Below are positions 21,237-31,453 of a stretch of 64,000 nucleotides of DNA, in pieces (position 1 is the first letter of the stretch; the number at the start of each line of letters is the position of its first letter). Position numbers and translations under genes: made by a program. Source of the DNA: JAWKTM01 sp041399085 (GTDB lineage: Bacteria; Planctomycetota; Planctomycetia; Pirellulales; Pirellulaceae). The stretch is from contig JAWKTM010000007.1 in assembly GCA_041399085.1 (NCBI GenBank), positions 62,001 to 126,000 on the forward strand, given 5' to 3'. The notes beneath the pieces were generated by a model. The model ran no database searches. It saw only the letters and a program-made list of their open reading frames with translations, and was not told the DNA's origin.

Positions 21237-22794
21237 ATGCGCCCGGTGGCTCGCGAGCAACTGGTGTTGATTCCCACGGCTTTGGAAGAGCTCATTCCGG
21301 CGGATCATCCGGTTCGCTTGGTCGATGAAATCCTGGATCGGCTGGACTGGACGCCGTGGGAAGCGGCCTATCATGGGTCTCATGGCCAGCCGCCGATTCA
21401 TCCCAGCGTGTTGGCTAAGACTCTGTTGTTTGCCATGATCCGGCGAATTCGCAGCAGCCGGCAGATGGAATATGAGCTGAAGCACTCGATCGACTTCATG
21501 TGGCTCACATCGGGGCGACGGATCGACCACACGACGCTCAGCGAATTTCGCCGCCGGCACAGCCAGGAGCTGCGGGGCATCTTCCGGCAGATGATCCAAC
21601 TGGCCATTAATCTGAAGATCGCGAACCTAGCGGAACTGTGTATTGACGGCACTCGGGTGCTGGCCAATGCGAATCGGTATAAGACGTGGACCAGCGAGCG
21701 GCTGGCGCGGGCGTTAGAGCAATTGGACTCACAGATCGTCGAGGCCTTGGCGACGCTGGAAGCCAACGATTCGCTGGACGAAGACCTGCTGGGCGAAGAC
21801 ATCTCGGCGGATCGTTTGCCGACAGCGGTCGCCAGCACCCGAACGCGTCGCGAGCAACTGGCGGCTCTTATGGAAACGACGAAGAATGCATGGATGAGGT
21901 GCGTAAAACTTATGGTAGCCAGGGGTCGGCTCAACCGCGAAGACCGACCAGACAGCCGTCTTGCCGAACAAGAAGGTGGCAGCTGCACCGGCGAACTACA
22001 CGCCGATGGTCACGACCGAGACAGGCTGTGGGATGATTGTGATGGCGGACGTGGTGATCGGCAATGTCGAGCACGATCAGTTGGGTTCCATCATCGACGC
22101 GATGCCAATCGGACTTTGATGTGGAAGTAGGCAGGCGTTAGGTCGGCTCGGCTTATACCACCGGCGAGAATCTGACCTTGGCGGAAGCCAAGATGTGGAG
22201 ATCGGACCGCTGGCCGAGACAAAATGCATGGACAACCCGGCGGTGCGTGAGGATCTCACACAACCGGTCGCCGATGAGGATCTCGACCGACTGCCGATTA
22301 ATCCCCAGACCAAACGTTTTGATAAATCGGCATTCATCTATGATGAGCAAGCCGACTGTTATTACTGCCCGGCCGGCAAACCGCTGCCACATCGCACGAC
22401 AGAGAATACCACTTATAGAGGCGGCAAGCCGGTCCAACGACATACTTATACTTGCCATGATTGTGAGGGCTGCCCGTTGGCCGACCGTTGTCGTAAGAAC
22501 CCGAAGTCGAAGCGGGGCCGCGAAGTGATGCACGACGAACACGAAGGTGCTCGCCGCCGTCATCGCCAGCGGATGAAGACCGAGGCGTCTCAAACGGCCT
22601 ACTCGCGTCGTCAACATTTCGGCGAGACGCCGTTCGCGGTGATCAAAGCCAGCTTGGACCTGCGTCGCTTTTTGCTACGCGGAATCGAAGGCGTGGGCCA
22701 AGAGTGGCGCTGGGCCGCGACGGCGTTCAACTTGAAGAAACTCATGAGCCGCTGGGCGGTGCTGCGCCACGAGCTAAGCCCACAGAACGCCTAA
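21237..22794 (+). mobile_element. IS1182/IS5-type transposase (frameshifted)
   Basis: DDE transposase of about 500 residues. The N-terminal DUF772-like part is intact: VLIPTALEELIPADHPVRLVDEIL, HPSVLAKTLLFAMIRRIRSSRQMEYEL, HTTLSEFRRRH, and the first catalytic Asp in ELCIDGTRVLANANRY. The C-terminal part from 22195 has the cysteine-rich segment YYCPAGK ... TYTCHDCEGCPLADRC and the ending FNLKKLMSRWAVL with the usual RRQHFGETPFAVIKA. Frames change about 21900, 22060 and 22150. I could not identify terminal inverted repeats or a target duplication. Confidence 0.8.
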
Positions 22795-22937
22795 CCGACA
22801 AATTAAGGAAGATAGGCAAGCAAATTCCCCGTCTCAGTTCGCCCTGAGACATCCACCACGCCGCCTGGGACCGCCGAAGTCACTCGCCTCCAAGAATTAC
22901 GACCGTCCACGCGCTCTCACCCTCCAATCCCCCTTGT

Positions 22938-23210
22938 AAACGCCAAGTAAATCAACAGCCCGCAAGCCGTCCAGTACCGCGTAACCGGAGGGCTCGCAAC
23001 CGCTCAATTGATGCGTAACCGGAGGGCTCACCTTCGCTCCAAGTGATGCGTAACCGGGCTCGCGCTTCCTTCCGCTCAAGTGATGTCCAGTACCTCACCA
23101 AGAGAGCAGCACGGCGCAGCCGTCCGGTGCCTCACCACGAAAGCGGCACGGCACCGAAAGCCGTCCGGTATCGCGAAACCGGAGCGATCGCGCGCTTCCG
23201 CTTCCTGATG
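22938..23210. repeat. Cluster of degenerate intergenic repeats
   Basis: The 574-bp gap between the transposase and the symporter holds at least five related units containing GCGTAACCGG, AGGGCTC, GCGGCACGGC and GCCGTCCGGT words. Some form ACGGC-GCA-GCCGT hairpins. No gene is visible. Confidence 0.55.
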
Positions 23211-23368
23211 TGCGACACGGCGTCATCTCCGCCTTTCATTCGCTTCCGATTCGTGAAGCCGCGAAGGCGTCCGGCGGTTCACCTTGCTCGCGTGCCGCTC
23301 CGTTTGTCAGTACGCTATGGCGTTTTCCATTGGTGGAAGAAGACGCTGGAAGGGACCGCTGAGCCGAC

Positions 23369-25270
23369 ATGTTCAACATCACACTCGTTTCGTTCGTATG
23401 TTTCACCGCGGCAATTCGGCGTCGTCACTTGGTGGCTGACGCGTGGGGACGATCACTCCAACTCTTCCGGCTGCTTTCTGGCCGGCCGCACCTTCGGGCG
23501 GATACATCGCGGGCTCGTTGATGCTGACCAATCTGTCGACCGAACAACTAGTCGGGCTGAACGGAGCAGCGTTCGCGGACGGGCTGAGCGTGATGGCGTG
23601 GGAAGTGATCGCCGCCATGTCGCTGGTCGTGATGGCTCTGCTGTTCTTGCCGAGATATCTGAAGAGCGGCATCGCGACGGCGCCGCAGTTTCTCGAAGAG
23701 CGGTTCGACAGCGGCACGCGGGTGATCACGACGCTGATTTTCATCTTCCGCCTACGCCGTGATTTTGCTGCCGATCATCTTGTACACCGGCGCGACCGGC
23801 ATGAAGGGCATCTTGAACATGCGACTGACCGGCATCGAGTCCGAGACGACGGTGCTGTGGATGACCGTGTGGTTGATCGGCCTACTCGGCTCGATTTACG
23901 CCATTTTCGGCGGGCTACGAACGGTCGCGGTTTCCGACACGCTGAACGGTTTCGGGCTGCTGGTCGGCGGCGTGTTGATCGCCTATTTCGGTCTGCAAGC
24001 GGTGAACGACGGCGGCTGGCTGGACGGGCTGCGCGAAGTGCGGGCGGCCGAGCCGGCGAAGTTCAATTCGCTGGGCGGGCCGAATCAATCCGTCCCGTTC
24101 TCCACGTTGTTCACCGGCGTCGCGTTGTTGAACCTGTTTTACTGGACCACCAATCAACAGATCATCCAGCGAACGTTCGGAGCGAACACGTTGGCCGAAG
24201 GGCAGAAGGGCGTGTTGTACGCCGGCGGGCTGAAGGTGCTGGCGCCGTTGATTCTGGTGCTGCCCGGAATCGTCGCCTTCCACCGCTACGGCCGCGTCGA
24301 GCACGAAGGCGTGCCGTTGGCGGTGAAGGACATCACGCACGAAGAGATCGCCTTGGTCGGAACCGATTTGACGGGCGAGGCGCCCAGCGAAGTGATCCTG
24401 CACGGAGACGCGGCGGTCGAAGTGTTGCGGACCGAGTCGGTCGAAGCGGCTCGCGACCGAGCGGGCTCGACGATCGAACACAACGGGCGAAAGCTGCGGA
24501 TCGACGCGGTGCTGGAGCCGGGCGTCGTAATCGCCACGAACAACGCGGGCGAGAATCAATATCTGCGTGACTTGGACACCGACGGCTTGGTCAGCCTGCG
24601 TCGCAAGGACCAAGCTTACGGGCGGCTGGTCCGCGATGTGTTGCCGCCGCAGTTGGCCGGCTTTTTCGCGGCCGTGATTTTGGGAGCGATCCTCAGCTCG
24701 TACAACTCGGCGCTGAACAGCACGGCGACGCTGTTCAGCTTGGGCGTTTACCGCGACATGCTGCATCCGAAGGCGACCGACGAACAGGTGATTCGGGCCG
24801 GCAAGCGATTCGGGTGGTTGATCGCGATTGCTTCGATGTGCGTGGCGCCGTTGTTGGCCGGGCAGGACAGCATCTTCGGCTACCTGCAGAAAATGAACGG
24901 CCTGTATTTCATCCCGATTTTCTCGGTGATGGTGATCGGCATGTTCACTCGCCGCGTGCCGGCCGTGGCGGCGAAGATCGCGTTGGTGCTCGGCTTCGCG
25001 GCGATCGCGATGGGTTATTTCGTGCCCGCGTTTCAGGGCTATGTCTCGGCGATGAACGAGTTTCATTTTCTGGGGGCGGTGTTCGCGACGCTGGTCGTGT
25101 TGATGCTGGTGATCGGCCGACTCGCGCCGCGGTCGGAACCGTGGGAGCATCGTTATTCGGGCGACGTCGAGCTCACGCCGTGGCGCTGGGCCTGGCCGGC
25201 GGGCCTGACGCTGCTGGCCGTGGTGCTGACGATCTACTTCCTGTTCGCCGACACGTCGGCGATTTGGTAG
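23369..25270 (+). CDS. Sodium:solute symporter family transporter (5' frameshifts)
   Basis: Inner-membrane SSS transporter importing a sugar or organic solute with sodium. After MFNITLVSFV the frame shifts near 23410, 23490 and 23750. Joined parts read FLAGRTFG, GSLMLTNLSTEQLVGLNG, the long run of membrane spans and SSYNSALNSTATLFSLGVYRD. Between VAFHRYGRVEH and KDQAYGRLVRDVLPP lies an extra, mostly hydrophilic insert of about 100 residues (24305-24600) not expected in the core fold. The C-terminus ends with a final span and FADTSAIW. Substrate not determinable. Confidence 0.85.
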
Positions 25271-25297
25271 CGAACCCGATCGGAAGAGTCGTCGCTC

Positions 25298-25480
25298 TCG
25301 ACGCAATCCGAGCACGCAGCGCAAGCAAGTGTGTTCGTCGGCTCCTCGACACAATCCGAGCACGCGGCGCAGCAATGAGGTCATCGGCTCCTCGACACAG
25401 TACGAGCACGCAGCACAGCAAGTGAGTTCATCAACTCACTCGCTGCAATACGAGCACGCAGCGCAGGCAGAAGTGTGTTC
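25298..25480. repeat. Degenerate direct repeat, about 47-bp period, four copies
   Basis: Units begin at about 25298, 25344, 25391 and 25438. Each contains a CGAGCACGC-GCGCAG core and ends with TTCATCGGCTC or close variants. They sit right after the symporter stop. Two weaker units continue to about 25600. Confidence 0.7.
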
Positions 25481-25611
25481 ATCGGCTCACTCGCTGGCGC
25501 GTCGTGCTTTTATTTGGCCCGGTCGGCTCACTCGCTGGCGCATCGTGCTTGTATCCGGCCGGTCGGCTCGCTCGCTCGCGCGTCGTGCTCGTCGATCGCG
25601 TGAAGATGCCC

Positions 25612-25836
25612 GTTTATCGCTTGGGACCGCTCGTCTATCGCGTGAGGGTGCTCGTCTATCGCTTGGGGCCGCACATTTATCGCGTGAGGTGCTTTCGTCT
25701 ATCGCTTGGGACCGCACATTTATCGCGTGAGGTGCCCGTCTATCGCCCAGGACTGCATTTATCACGTGAGGGTGCTCGTCTATCGCTTGGGACCGCACAT
25801 TTATCGCGTGAGGGGTGCTCGTCTATCGCTTGAGGT
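25612..25836. repeat. Tandem repeat, about 42-bp period, five and a half copies
   Basis: Copies start at 25612, 25654, 25697, 25738, 25778 and a partial at 25821. Each has two half-units of about 21 bp: one with GTCTATCGCTTGGG, the other with TTTATCGCGTGAGG. Unit length varies from 40 to 43 bp. There is no gene in the whole 25271-25946 gap. Not CRISPR: no unique spacers. Confidence 0.75.
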
Positions 25837-25946
25837 CTGGGTTACTTCAAATGAGACAACTTAGGCACTAGATCACGACACAAAGTCGCCAAAGCGGCAC
25901 TCTCACGCCGTAGATTACCGCCGCTAAGCCATAACGCCGCGGCTGG

Positions 25947-27786
25947 TCACTCTGACTGGTCGTCGTCACGCGGTCGATTTGCCCAGTCAGGCAGTGGAAC
26001 GGTAAACGTCACGCGTTGACCTGTGGCCAGATGCATTGAAACCGATTCGCGCCAAGCATTAGCCAGACATAGAGGCGGATCGCCCACGCTTGGTCTGACG
26101 GTCACCGACTCCGCCATTGTCCTGAATACATCCAGGTCGCCCACGACCGGCCAGCCGAATGCCAGAGGTGCAACCCGAATCTGATTCGTGCGGCCGGTGA
26201 TCGGAGCGGGCTTCGACGAGACGCGACGCGTGCCGTCCGGCAGGCGGCTCGAGCGTGCGAAACTCGGTCAGCGATTCAAGCCGTCGTCGGCGATCGCTCA
26301 TAGCCCCGACGGCTCCCCGTCTGCTCGCTGATCGGGGCGTTGCAGCGGAACTCGTCCTCGCTCGGATGGCCGTGGACTCGCACCATATACGCCTTTTCCC
26401 GCTTCGCGCCGCTCGAACTGCGGTTGCAGCCGACTGACCACCTGCCGCGTGCGGCTGAGCACCAGCCCGTGGTATTGGCGTCAACGATGCGGCACGCGCG
26501 CGGGCGTTCCGGGTGATACGCCTCCGCGAGAATCTGAGTCAGCGTGTTGCGATTGAACTGGCCGCTCGGGTGAATCGGCAGCGGAGCGAACTATTCACCA
26601 CCCAGGATCGCGCTCGTCGTACACGACGCGGATGTCGGCGTTCACATCCGGCTCGACCGTGCCGGGCATCACATGAAAGTACGTTTGCCCCGGCTGCTGC
26701 GATCTGGTCCGCCGAGACCGGCCCGCGAACATCGACGATCGCGCCGGCCGCGAACAACGCCAGCCACTCGTCGCGGCGCATGCGGCAAGCAGCGCTGAGG
26801 GGAACTCGACCGCGCCGACGCCGGCAAACCGTTCGGGCACCTTGATCGGCCGGCGGTTCTCGTAAGGCGGCTGCCGGGCAGCGGCGTGGTGACTCGCCGA
26901 TCGCCTCGTGCCGCTCGTCGATCGTCATCCGCAGCCGCTCGTCCGGCTCGCGATAGCAATACGGACACGACTGGCCGGGGACGTAGCGCGACGACTGTTG
27001 ATCGGCCACGGTCAGCGGTTGTTGGCAGGCGACACTGCGTAGTGGTCTCTTGCAATCGCGGGTCAGAGCGCGAACGCAGCACGATCGAACCTTCAAGCAG
27101 TCGCCGTCGTAGTGCTCGCCGCCATGAGCTCGAAGTATTTGAGGATGCCGCCTTCCAGTTGCAGCACGTTGCGAGCCCACCGGTCGATCTGCCCCGTATC
27201 AGCGGCCCGGCCTTCTCACCGAATCCCGCCCGACGAAGGTCATTGGCCGCTCCTTGAGCGGCTCGAACAGCGCCGATCGACGGCGGCGGAAAATCGCGAA
27301 GTGATCGACGCCGATCGGCACCGCGTTGCGGAACGTGCCGAGCTTGTTTCCGTAGTCGTTTCGCGTGTCGAGCAGCAGCCTCGCGGCCCCTTCACGTCCA
27401 GCCACTGTTTCCAGCTCGGCGGCCGACAGTTCGGCGACGTTGTTGGCCGGATCGATTCCGACGCCGAACAATGTTCCTGCTTGATCCGCGCACCAGCATC
27501 CGATTGAACGGCTGGCAAGATCTGGCTGAAGCTCTCTTTCACATCAAATCTTCCAGCCCAGGGACCGCCCGCAGTTCGGCCCAGCGGCCGATCGATCGAC
27601 AGGCGCGAGCCGGCCAGAAACAGGTTGATGCCTTCCGTGCTGAGCAGGATCGTGCTAGCCGCCAGCGTTGCACACGCGACGCAATCGTTCGCGCGGCGGC
27701 ACCAAGCTCGGGCGGCCGGACGGGTGGCAGGCAGCGAAGTATTGACGACGGGCAACGTCGGTGCGGCAGCGAAAAGCGTTGGTCAT
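25947..27786 (-). CDS. tRNA uridine(34) hydroxylase (TrhO-like) fused to RluA-type pseudouridine synthase (many frameshifts)
   Basis: Reading the minus strand across frames gives MTNAF..., TILLSTEGINLFLAGSRLSID, DVKESFSQILP, RIKQE, LLLDTRNDYGNKLGTF and NAVPIGVDHF, which is the TrhO/UPF0176 rhodanese protein that hydroxylates U34 of tRNA. Then LKYFEECGGEHY-like and CPYCYREPDERL zinc-finger parts follow. The C-terminal half reads PLPIHPSGQFNRNTLTQILAEAY, YHPERPRACRIVDANTTG (catalytic Asp of the RluA family), a GRTNQIRVA segment and WPVVGDLDVF. So one polypeptide would carry two RNA-modifying enzymes. At least eight frame breaks; product start and domain borders are approximate. Confidence 0.7.
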
Positions 27787-27940
27787 GCGATCGGACGTCG
27801 GGCGGCAGATGGGAGAACAGCGGATGGAAGAAGCAGCGAAATCGCGTTCCGAGCGTCGAGATGGAATCGCGATCAGACGATCCGAGCGTACCGATTTCGA
27901 TGCGAATGTGAAATCGGTGTAGTATCTTCCGCCGCTCGCC

Positions 27941-29176
27941 TTAAGAGCCGTCGGCCTCGGCGTCGGCTTCCTTCGCCGGGCCGTTGTCGTAGGACGCCTT
28001 TGTTTGGCTCGGAACTGCTTCCAATCGTCCAGTGCAACTTTGGCGAGACTCGTCGTTGGCGAATCCGACCGAGCTGACATCGAACACCGTTTGCGGCGTC
28101 GGCCAGAATGTGGTCGAACCAGCGTCATGGATCTTCGTCCACGAGATACCCTAAGGCAGCCAGAGCGACAATGTCTGACTTTGGTACTCGACGTTGTTGA
28201 TCTTTTGATTGCCGCCGTAAGCCAGCTTGTCGTCCAATTGCTGTTCGAGCAGCTCGATCTGCCGCCGGTTACCCAATTTGGCAACGACCAAAATCGCGTA
28301 CAGCCGCGCGTGCTGTTGAGCCAGATTCGGTTGCGAAAGCGTGCGAATCGCCGGCTGAAGTCCCTCGGGCAATTCGTAATGCACGGCCAAAATCATGCCT
28401 TGATAAGCCGTGTCGCCGTCGGCTCGTCGAATCCAGCCGCCCAGCAGCCGCCGCAATGTTTCTCGCTGCGGGCCGGCCGTGATCGCTTCGCGAAAGCCCT
28501 TTTGATACACGAACTGATACACGTAGCTGGACGTGTTGTGGTCGATATTGATGTTCTCTTGGCCGGCGGCGAACAACAACGCGGCCACCGCGCCGACCGT
28601 CGGTTCGCGGCGATCCGTGGGGTTTTGGAGACCTTGCTGCAGGACCGCGACGCGAGCCGCCACGATTTCGGGCGTGGCGGCCGGGTTGTGCTCCAGCGTC
28701 TCCAACAACTCGGGCGTCGCCTTTTGCATCTCGACAAAAATCTGCCGCGCCTCGGGCTCTTCGCCGATCCGATCGCGATACGACTCCCAGCTCGGCAGCC
28801 CCATCCCGTCGGACTTATCCGGATTGTTCAGAAACTCGTTCAGCCGACGGCGGAAATCGACCTCCCGCACGATCGCCAAAATCCGCTCGCAGCGATAGCG
28901 AATTTCCCGGTCCGACTGATCCAGACCGCCTTCCAACGCCGGCAAGGCGGGCATGCCGATGCGGATCAGTTGCTCCGTCGCCCGCTCGCGAGCCGCAAAT
29001 TCGGGATTTCCCAGTTGGGCCAGCAACGTGCCGATTCGCACGTCGTCGGCGCTGGCCGGGCCACCGCCCTTCAGTGGTTCGTCGGCCCGCAGCGATATCG
29101 GCGACAAGCACCCCCACGCCAACCCGCAGGCCAAGCTCAATGCCGCGCCACAAACAAATGGTCGTTTGGTGTGCAT
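27941..29176 (-). CDS. Secreted HEAT-repeat-like protein (3' frameshifts)
   Basis: About 410 residues. Signal peptide MHTKRPFVCGAALSLACGLAWG. Helical repeats follow: IGTLLAQLGNPEFAARERATEQLIRIG, LPALEGGLDQSDREIRYRCERIL and later LYAILVVAKLGNRRQIELLEQQL. A frame change near 28160 continues as ALAALGYLVDEDP, then another gives HDAG...FWPTPQTVFDVSSVGFANDESR and ends at a TAA at 27941. No catalytic motif; likely a periplasmic interaction protein. Confidence 0.75.
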
Positions 29177-29304
29177 CGTTGATTCTCCGGCCTCAAATGG
29201 CCGAACATCCGTGGTTGCTGGAAATTGGTTCGATTTCTATACTAGCCCGTTTCCCGTTGCCGCACATCGCCAAAACGGGAAACCCAGCCGATCAAATGGA
29301 CAAT

Positions 29305-29437
29305 CAAAGCGGCAGGGCAAGCCCTCCGGCCACGCGTAACCGGACGGCTCGCGCCGTTCCGCTTCCATGAAAGCGGCAGGGCGCAAGCCCTCCGGTTCCG
29401 CATCGAAGCGGTAGGGCGCAAGCCCTCCGGTTCCGCC
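29305..29437. repeat. Four copies of the AGGGC-GCAA-GCCCT hairpin repeat
   Basis: Within the 390-bp gap before the small basic protein gene, units of about 30 bp contain GCGGCAGGGCGCAAGCCCT and end in CCGGTTCCGC. Each forms a 5-bp stem with a GCAA tetraloop. One copy has a GGACGGCTCGCGCCGTTCC variant. Confidence 0.75.
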
Positions 29438-29567
29438 CAAACGATCGGCCCGAACTAACCTTTGTCAAACATGTCGGGAACACGGCGAGCGGTTCACGCA
29501 GAGTGCAAGAACCACGCCGGATACCCGAGTAAGATACCGGACGGACAGTCCTTCAGGGAGTTGAACC

Positions 29568-29792
29568 ATGACGATTGATAAAAGCTTGCGAGTGCGGGCC
29601 GGCATGATCCGCAATCGCAACGTGCTGACTCGTGCCGAACGGATCGAGAAACTCGAACAAAACGATCGCTTCGGCGAAGGCGACGACGTACTGGGCTTGC
29701 CCAAGGTCCGCGTGCAAAAGCTGTCGCTGAAGAAGAAGAAGAAAGTGAAGAAGGAAGAGGACGGAGACGACAAGGGCAAGAAGAAGAAGTAG
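29568..29792 (+). CDS. PVC-superfamily small basic protein
   Basis: 74 residues. The N-terminus MTIDKSLRVRAGMIRNRNVLTRAERIEKL matches the short basic family found across Planctomycetes, Verrucomicrobia and Chlamydiae. A GLPKVRVQKL segment and a Lys-rich tail (many KKK) follow. Likely binds RNA or ribosomes, by charge; the function is not established. A strong terminator follows at 29.85 kb. Confidence 0.85.
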   Translation: MTIDKSLRVRAGMIRNRNVLTRAERIEKLEQNDRFGEGDDVLGLPKVRVQKLSLKKKKKVKKEEDGDDKGKKKK

Positions 29793-29837
29793 TCGGCCGC
29801 TTAACCTCGCGGCGGACATGCCCAGCATCGCGTCATG

Positions 29838-29906
29838 AACACGAAGCCCGACTTGTCGGCAAGCTGCTACCCGCAGCGCCGACGCGTCGGGCTTTTTTCG
29901 TGTTCG
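29838..29906 (+). terminator. Rho-independent terminator
   Basis: GCCCGAC...GTCGGGC core (29846-29892) with an inner GTCGGC/GCCGAC stem and TTTTTT. The outer flanks AACACGAA and TTCGTGTT also pair, so it could work in both directions. It closes the small basic protein transcript. Confidence 0.85.
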
Positions 29907-30046
29907 CCTTTGGAGTGCTCCGCCTTGTCGGAGCTTTCTTTCCGTCAAGCGAGATCGGCCCTGCCTTGCCAACGCGGCCAGCGAGCCATCCAACTCCCTC
30001 CCGCCAATAATCCACGCCTGCAAATAACCGCGCGAGCAACCAGCCC

Positions 30047-31321
30047 ATGAAAGTGAAACTCGAATACGGACGCACGGGGCTCGAAGTCCAACTGCCCGCC
30101 CATCCGCACATGAGGCAACTCGCTTACAAAGATGCCGTGCCGCTGACTGATCCCGATGCCGAATTGCGGCAAATCTTGCAAACGCCCATCGGCTCGCCGT
30201 CACTAGCCGAACTGGCTCGCGGACGCCGCAGCGCCTGCATCCTGATCTGCGACATCACGCGGCCGGTGCCGAACGAGATGATCTTGCGGCCGATGCTCGA
30301 AACGCTCGAACAAGCCGGCATGGCCCGCGACCAGATTCTCATCCTCGTCGCCACCGGACTGCATCGGCCCAACGTCGGCGACGAGCTGGTAGAAATGGTC
30401 GGCCAGCACATCGTCGACAACTACCGGATCGACAACCACGACGGCCAGCAGCTCGACCAACACACGTACCTGGGCGACAGCCCGCGCGGCGTGCCGGTCT
30501 GGATCGACTCGCGTTACGTCCAAGCGGATCTGAAGATCGCCACGGGATTGATCGAACCGCATTTGATGGCCGGCTTTTCCGGCGGCCGCAAATTGATCTG
30601 TCCCGGCATCGCGGCGCTCGAAACCGTTCGAGTTTGGCACGGCCCCGATTTTCTGGAACATCCGAACGCCGACTGCGGCATCTTGATCGGCAATCCGGTG
30701 CATGAAGAGAACACCTGGATCGGTCGCCGAGCCGGCTGTGATTTTATTGTGAATGTAGTGATCGACGCCGAACGCCGGCCGCTGAAATGGGTCGCCGGCG
30801 ATATGGAAGCCGCGTTCGAGGAAGGCGTGCGATTCGTGCGGTCGGTCGTCCTGGATACAGTGCCCGAACCGGTCGACATCGTGGTGACCAGCAGCGCCGG
30901 CTATCCGTTAGACACGACGTTCTATCAGTCGGTCAAAGCGATGACCGGCGCGCTGCCGATCGTCAAACAAGGCGGCACGATCATCGTCGCCGCCAGCCTG
31001 ACCGAAGGCATCGGCAGTCCCCAGTTCCAGCAACTCTTTCACGAACATGCCGACCTGGACTCGTTCGTGCAATGCATCCTGGGCAAGGACTATTTCGTGA
31101 TGGACCAATGGCAACTGGAAGAGTTGGCCAAGGTGCGTCGCAAGGCCCGCGTCAAGTTCTTCAGCGACGGCATGGCGAGCGAGACGCAGAACCAGTTGTT
31201 CGTCGAAGCCGCCCCCAGCGTCGAGCAAGCGTTGGCCGAATCGCTGGCGGAATACGGCCCCGAAGCTCGCGTAGCCGTGATTCCGAAAGGGCCGTATGTG
31301 CTGGCCCAAGTCGCCGGCTAA
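30047..31321 (+). CDS. LarA-family nickel-pincer racemase/epimerase
   Basis: 424 residues, intact. LarA family signatures: ILICDITRPVPNEMIL, LVATGLHRPN, GLIEPHLMAGFSGGRKLICPG (the Lys that anchors the nickel-pincer cofactor in LarA lies in this loop) and SSAGYPLDTTFYQSVKAM. Lactate racemase is the founding activity, but family members act on various 2-hydroxy acids, so the substrate is open. No larB, larC or larE is present in the window. A sugar-isomerase-like gene follows after 130 bp, pointing to a carbohydrate or hydroxy-acid pathway. Confidence 0.87.
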   Translation: MKVKLEYGRTGLEVQLPAHPHMRQLAYKDAVPLTDPDAELRQILQTPIGSPSLAELARGRRSACILICDITRPVPNEMILRPMLETLEQAGMARDQILILVATGLHRPNVGDELVEMVGQHIVDNYRIDNHDGQQLDQHTYLGDSPRGVPVWIDSRYVQADLKIATGLIEPHLMAGFSGGRKLICPGIAALETVRVWHGPDFLEHPNADCGILIGNPVHEENTWIGRRAGCDFIVNVVIDAERRPLKWVAGDMEAAFEEGVRFVRSVVLDTVPEPVDIVVTSSAGYPLDTTFYQSVKAMTGALPIVKQGGTIIVAASLTEGIGSPQFQQLFHEHADLDSFVQCILGKDYFVMDQWQLEELAKVRRKARVKFFSDGMASETQNQLFVEAAPSVEQALAESLAEYGPEARVAVIPKGPYVLAQVAG

Positions 31322-31453
31322 CGAGCGTCGCCGTTCGGCCGCAAAGCTTCAAAATCTCACGGCCGCCGATTCAAGATTGGCCCAAGGATCGGCGCGGATT
31401 AAACTGGCGGCTTCCTCGATTGAACCACCCAACCTTCCGCCAGGATTCATGCC

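Noticed and set aside
25612..25836. CRISPR array
   Set aside because: Repeat units are contiguous and diverged, with no unique spacers and no cas genes.
28004..29182. Plus-strand 392-codon frame
   Set aside because: Antisense shadow of the secreted HEAT-like gene with a clear signal peptide.
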